From positions 558,001 through 622,000 of the forward strand of contig VWZP01008548.1 of the NCBI GenBank assembly GCA_013396995.1: a DNA stretch of 64,000 nt. Reading direction: 5' to 3'. Source of the stretch: Dicaeum eximium (lineage: Eukaryota; Chordata; Aves; Passeriformes; Dicaeidae). The position numbers were made by a program, and so were the translations under genes. Positions 60,200 to 64,000 of the stretch are shown piece after piece; the first letter of the stretch is position 1; every line of letters starts with the position of its first letter. Below the pieces are notes generated by a model. The model saw nothing but the letters and a program-made list of their open reading frames with translations. It did not search any database and had not been told where the DNA came from.

Positions 60200-63100
60200 G
60201 ATTTCATTATGGTTCTGTGCTGTGTTTCAAATAAAGGTGAAATGTGAAGGATATTACTAGGTAGTTCTCAGTTCTCAAAGCTGTTCTGTTCTTTCCTTTT
60301 ATTATTATTTCATAGTTTCTTTTCCTTTCTCTTCTTTCAAAATCCAATAGCATAATCAGTGTGTAAAGTTAGTATTGCTGAAATTAACATTTCTGTGATG
60401 CTTCTTGTTATAGCCATAGTTTTCTCTCCACTGACATTTTCTACTAAGCAAGCAGAAAGAAACAAACCCAGTTTTTAAACTGCACCATGTAAAAATCCAT
60501 CAAGGAGACAATAATGCTTCTGATGTTTTGAAAATGAACTCACCTATATCTGGAATTATTGTGTACTTACTGTATACACAGAACCATCAGTCTCTCCCTT
60601 AACTTTTAGGAGCTTCCCCCCCACACTCCTTACAGCATTTTTACTTTAGAGCAGTTGTGCTAACATCCTTGATGTACTGGGAGATTTATCAAGGTAATCT
60701 CATACACAAGTATCATTCATCATGTTGCTTTAAGTGAGGGGATATAATCTACCACTCAAAATATTTTATCCTCAAATAATAGTGGTTCCTAGATGTCATG
60801 TGAAAAAAATGCAATCCACTACAACTGAAGGGGAAGTACTGGAATAATGCAACATCGTGCAAAACTGGGACAGGAGGAAGTTAGTTTGCAAATGATGACA
60901 GTCATTAGAGTATTCAAGGCAAGTCTCTCCTGCCCATAAGAGACTTAATTTTTAAATACTAAGAAGCTCACTCATGAGAGAGATCTCTTCATTTCAACCA
61001 TGCCTCTATGTTCCTCCAAGATTGCATGTTCATTCAAGCACAACACAGCTACAGCAGAAATGAGACTTATTTTCCTTTAGGAATCTGGCTGGTCCTACGT
61101 CTGCTTAAAGTCATCTGTCACTCACAAACCTATGTGGTGATACTCTAAATCTTTGAAAAAAATGTCATCCTTTAAAAACACACAGTCAAAGAACCTTATG
61201 AACACTTTATTGGTCATTCAGGATTATTACCAAAATGTATCCAAATAGAAATTTCAGAATAAGGAAGCCATCATGTTCTAAATAAATGACAATTATCAGC
61301 CAAGTTCCAACCTCCTACTGTCTACAGAGGATGATCCTATCCCAATGTATTCCTTCCCAGGGGACAGGGTCATGAGCACCTCAACAAAAATTAGCCTTAA
61401 AGACTAGACTTCTCCCACAGCTCATGGAAGCAGGTACCAAGATATTACGTCCCTGCAATCCTAAATTCCTACCTGTTAAACAGATTATAGGTCTGTGTCC
61501 TGCCCTCTCCTAAAAGATCACTTCCGAATTCAAAGAGATTTAATACCTTTTGCAAGACTTCAGACTACCTCAAATTCAGTTATTGTCTACATCCATGCTG
61601 AAATCTGAGAAAGAGTTATACAGATTTCTCCCAGAGACACTGTCTACACCAAACCATGCAGCAAAATTATTCTGTATTTAGTTCTTAAAGTTGATTATTT
61701 AAACAGTGTTAAATCTCTGGCAGTCGTAATTCATTTGGAAGGGAGTTAAGTTAAACCAAATCAAGGCAAATTTTATTCTGAATGAGCATCTATATAAGGA
61801 CTTAATTAGGTTTAAATAATCCACTTCAAATTAGTTTTTACAGATTAATTCTCCTGAACATGACCATGTAAATAAGCTTCCAGCACTAAATGTAGTTTCA
61901 ATAAATTATTACCAAAAACTGATTCGGTTGCAAAGAGAGACTGTGTTTTGGTACGTATTTTCTTGTTACAGTTTGACTGTCAAGAAATATCACACAGAAA
62001 ACCTGGCACTAATCCATGTCATTAGTAAACTGGCTGGTTTTGTGGTTTTGTTTTTGTTTTTTAATGAAGTGGTATTGTTTTTAAAGGATTAGTTATTTAA
62101 AATAATGTTTTAGAAGAACTATCACAACAAAAGGAGGTGTGGTTTTGCAGCTGATACAATTTTTTTTTTCTCTTTGTGCTGTAAAATGTTATCAAGACAA
62201 TAAATGAGGAACATTATTGGACAGTTCTGCATAGCAAAGGCCCTATTCCAGTTCATCCTTCCCTTGTTAAAGTAACAAAAAGCCAGACCCAAAAGAAAAA
62301 CAAAGTTAAACCTGGCTATTCTTGAGTAGAGAACATGAAGTTTTAATTAATTTAATTTAAACTGAGTGTGCTAATATTTGTAGAAGTCATAATTTTTTTG
62401 TTTTTTTAAATAAGCAATGATACTGTATCCTACTGGGGAAAAAAAAAAGAAAAAAGTAAAGGAATGAGACTGAAAGGTTCTTCACACATTTAAGAATTCT
62501 GTCTTTGTCTGCATGGGAGCATGATAACCTTGCTCTTTTGGAAGCAGAAGAGGGTAATGAATGTGGCCACAATGTCCAGTTCTATCGTACCAGTTTTCTA
62601 AGTTTAATTCAAGGCAATTCCTGTACCTTACTTTCCCAACATGTAAACGGTGGCTAACTACTGAACTCCTTTACAAAGTACTCTCAGATTTATGGTTGAA
62701 AAGCATTTAAGAAAGAGAGGATACTGTATTATTATTGTAGTAATAAGGATGAAACACTGACACAATGATATAACCAACAGATATGTGTTCAAACTTCTAG
62801 CATAGGAAAAATCATATGCAACAGTAAAAAGTACAAACTTACATATTTAAAAGAGAAGCCTAAAATCATAAAACCTCTTACTCATCTGAAAAACAATGAA
62901 GTTAATACTTCTTGTAGATTTCAACAAAATGCATTACATAAAAGCTTGAAAGGGACCAAGGGGTTAAGGAAATTATGTTCCCGTCACATGAATGGATGAT
63001 AAATATATTAATACTACAGCATTCACCTCCAACTGACTGCCTGGAAACTGATGAAACATTATAAACACAAAGGTCATTGCAGCCAAGAAATGAGGTAGAT

Positions 63101-64000
63101 TCCCAAGACAGAGTCACTAAACACAAAAAAACCTCAGTAGTGAAATAAAGAGCTGTAACATAAAACTTCTCTCAAAATAATTGTCTTTGTTGCTGAGCTG
63201 GCTTTATTCAAATCAAACTACAGGCAGAATTACATGTATGGGGCAAAGGCTAGGACACTTAATGACATCAGTGTCTGTGAGGAGAGAGTTCAGCACTTTC
63301 CATCCTTCACCACCCCAAAACAACTGTCAGACAAGGAAAATAAAATAATTGATCTGAACTCTAGAATATGAACTTGAATTAAGCAGTTAGCAGTAGTATA
63401 ATGTGTATTATCACAGGCTGAGTGCTGCGAGCACCTTCAGTGGTTTCTAATGTCAAAATCATAAGAGGATCTTACACACACATTTTTACCCAACAGAGCA
63501 GAGGTCTCCTTGACTTACAATGGATTTTTGGAGCTGCTTTCTTAAATCTTAAAGGTGCTAAAAAAAGTGCTTTCCACATTACTTTATTCTACGTTCTATT
63601 TTTTTTTTCTTTATTTTTAAGAGACACTAACATCCTTACATTAATACTGCAAAACACAAATTACTCTGGGAAAAAAGAAAGGCTATCATCACCATGGTCT
63701 CATGTCCATCAGCATCCATCATTACTTCTGCATTACTTGATGATTGAAGACTTTGAGGGCAGGGGATGCAGGCAGGAAAGTGGGAGTAAATACAGTTACA
63801 GTTTCATTCCAAATTTAGAGTAAAATTAATTTCCTTGTTCTCCTGGACCACAGCCACATGTCTTCTCTAGAGCAGAGGTGTGATTTGGCCTGGTTTGCCC
63901 TCTGTCTGACCTACACAAAGAGTTTATGTCCGAAGCTCAGTAAGGAACAAGCTTCAGCAGCATTGCAATTACTGACATACACCCATAATATTTCTGCAAT
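60200..64000. other. AT-rich non-coding DNA
   Basis: About 3.8 kb with no recognisable gene or repeat family. There are G/T-rich runs at about 62036-62062 and short A- or T-runs at 62161 and 62438. The 133-codon plus frame at 63422-63823 begins at a non-ATG start and has a hydrophobic middle (ALFYVLFFFSLFL-like, partly from a T-run), with no known domain. Confidence 0.5.

Overview
The window reads as non-coding nuclear DNA from a bird. It is AT-rich, and its recognisable transposons are chicken-repeat-1 (CR1) LINE pieces and one solo LTR of an avian ERVL-like endogenous retrovirus, with a few decayed MIR-type SINE relics. There are no Alu, L1 or B-type repeats and no bacterial gene organisation. 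Calls were made by eye from remembered family consensus sequences. The species cannot be fixed; a neognath bird, perhaps a passerine, is my best guess.

No protein-coding gene could be identified. The open frames are short and mostly fall in simple repeats (12.7-12.95 kb), in CR1 (9.35-9.8 kb, 48.4-48.8 kb) or in the LTR (13.5-14.3 kb). The longest, 224 codons on the minus strand at 25.16-25.84 kb, resembles no protein I know. No tRNA, rRNA, snRNA or CRISPR array was seen.

Layout. 1-9 kb: AT-rich DNA, a (TA)n tract, an unidentified block open on both strands (3.0-3.3 kb), a C-run motif able to form a minus-strand G-quadruplex (4.25 kb), an old CR1 copy (4.49-4.98 kb) and a CR1 tail (6.1 kb). 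9.2-10.1 kb: the best CR1 copy, with the reverse transcriptase FADD motif and 3' UTR. 12.3-14.2 kb: a tandem duplication, a long A/C tract and the solo LTR. 14.7-15.4 kb: a CpG-retaining block with two minus-strand exon-like units of 36 and 9 nt. 18.8-19.5 and 22.9-23.7 kb: blocks that look like conserved non-coding elements, with RFX-like, antioxidant-response-like and E-box-like sites. 25.2-25.8 kb: a GC-rich island. 33.03-33.07 kb: a perfect 19-bp stem with a 5-nt loop. 34.38-34.71 kb: an open 333-nt plus-strand segment between splice-like signals. 41.75 kb: an uninterrupted A50 tract behind an AATAAA. 45.5-48.7 kb: three more CR1 fragments. 51.6 and 54.3 kb: MIR-like relics. 56.9-57.7 kb: another candidate conserved block. 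The rest is unremarkable.

This fits a gene desert or a very large intron on a macrochromosome. No novel multi-gene system is visible. The most unusual points are the perfect hairpin at 33.03 kb, the paired exon-like units near 15.3 kb, and the A50 tract at 41.75 kb.
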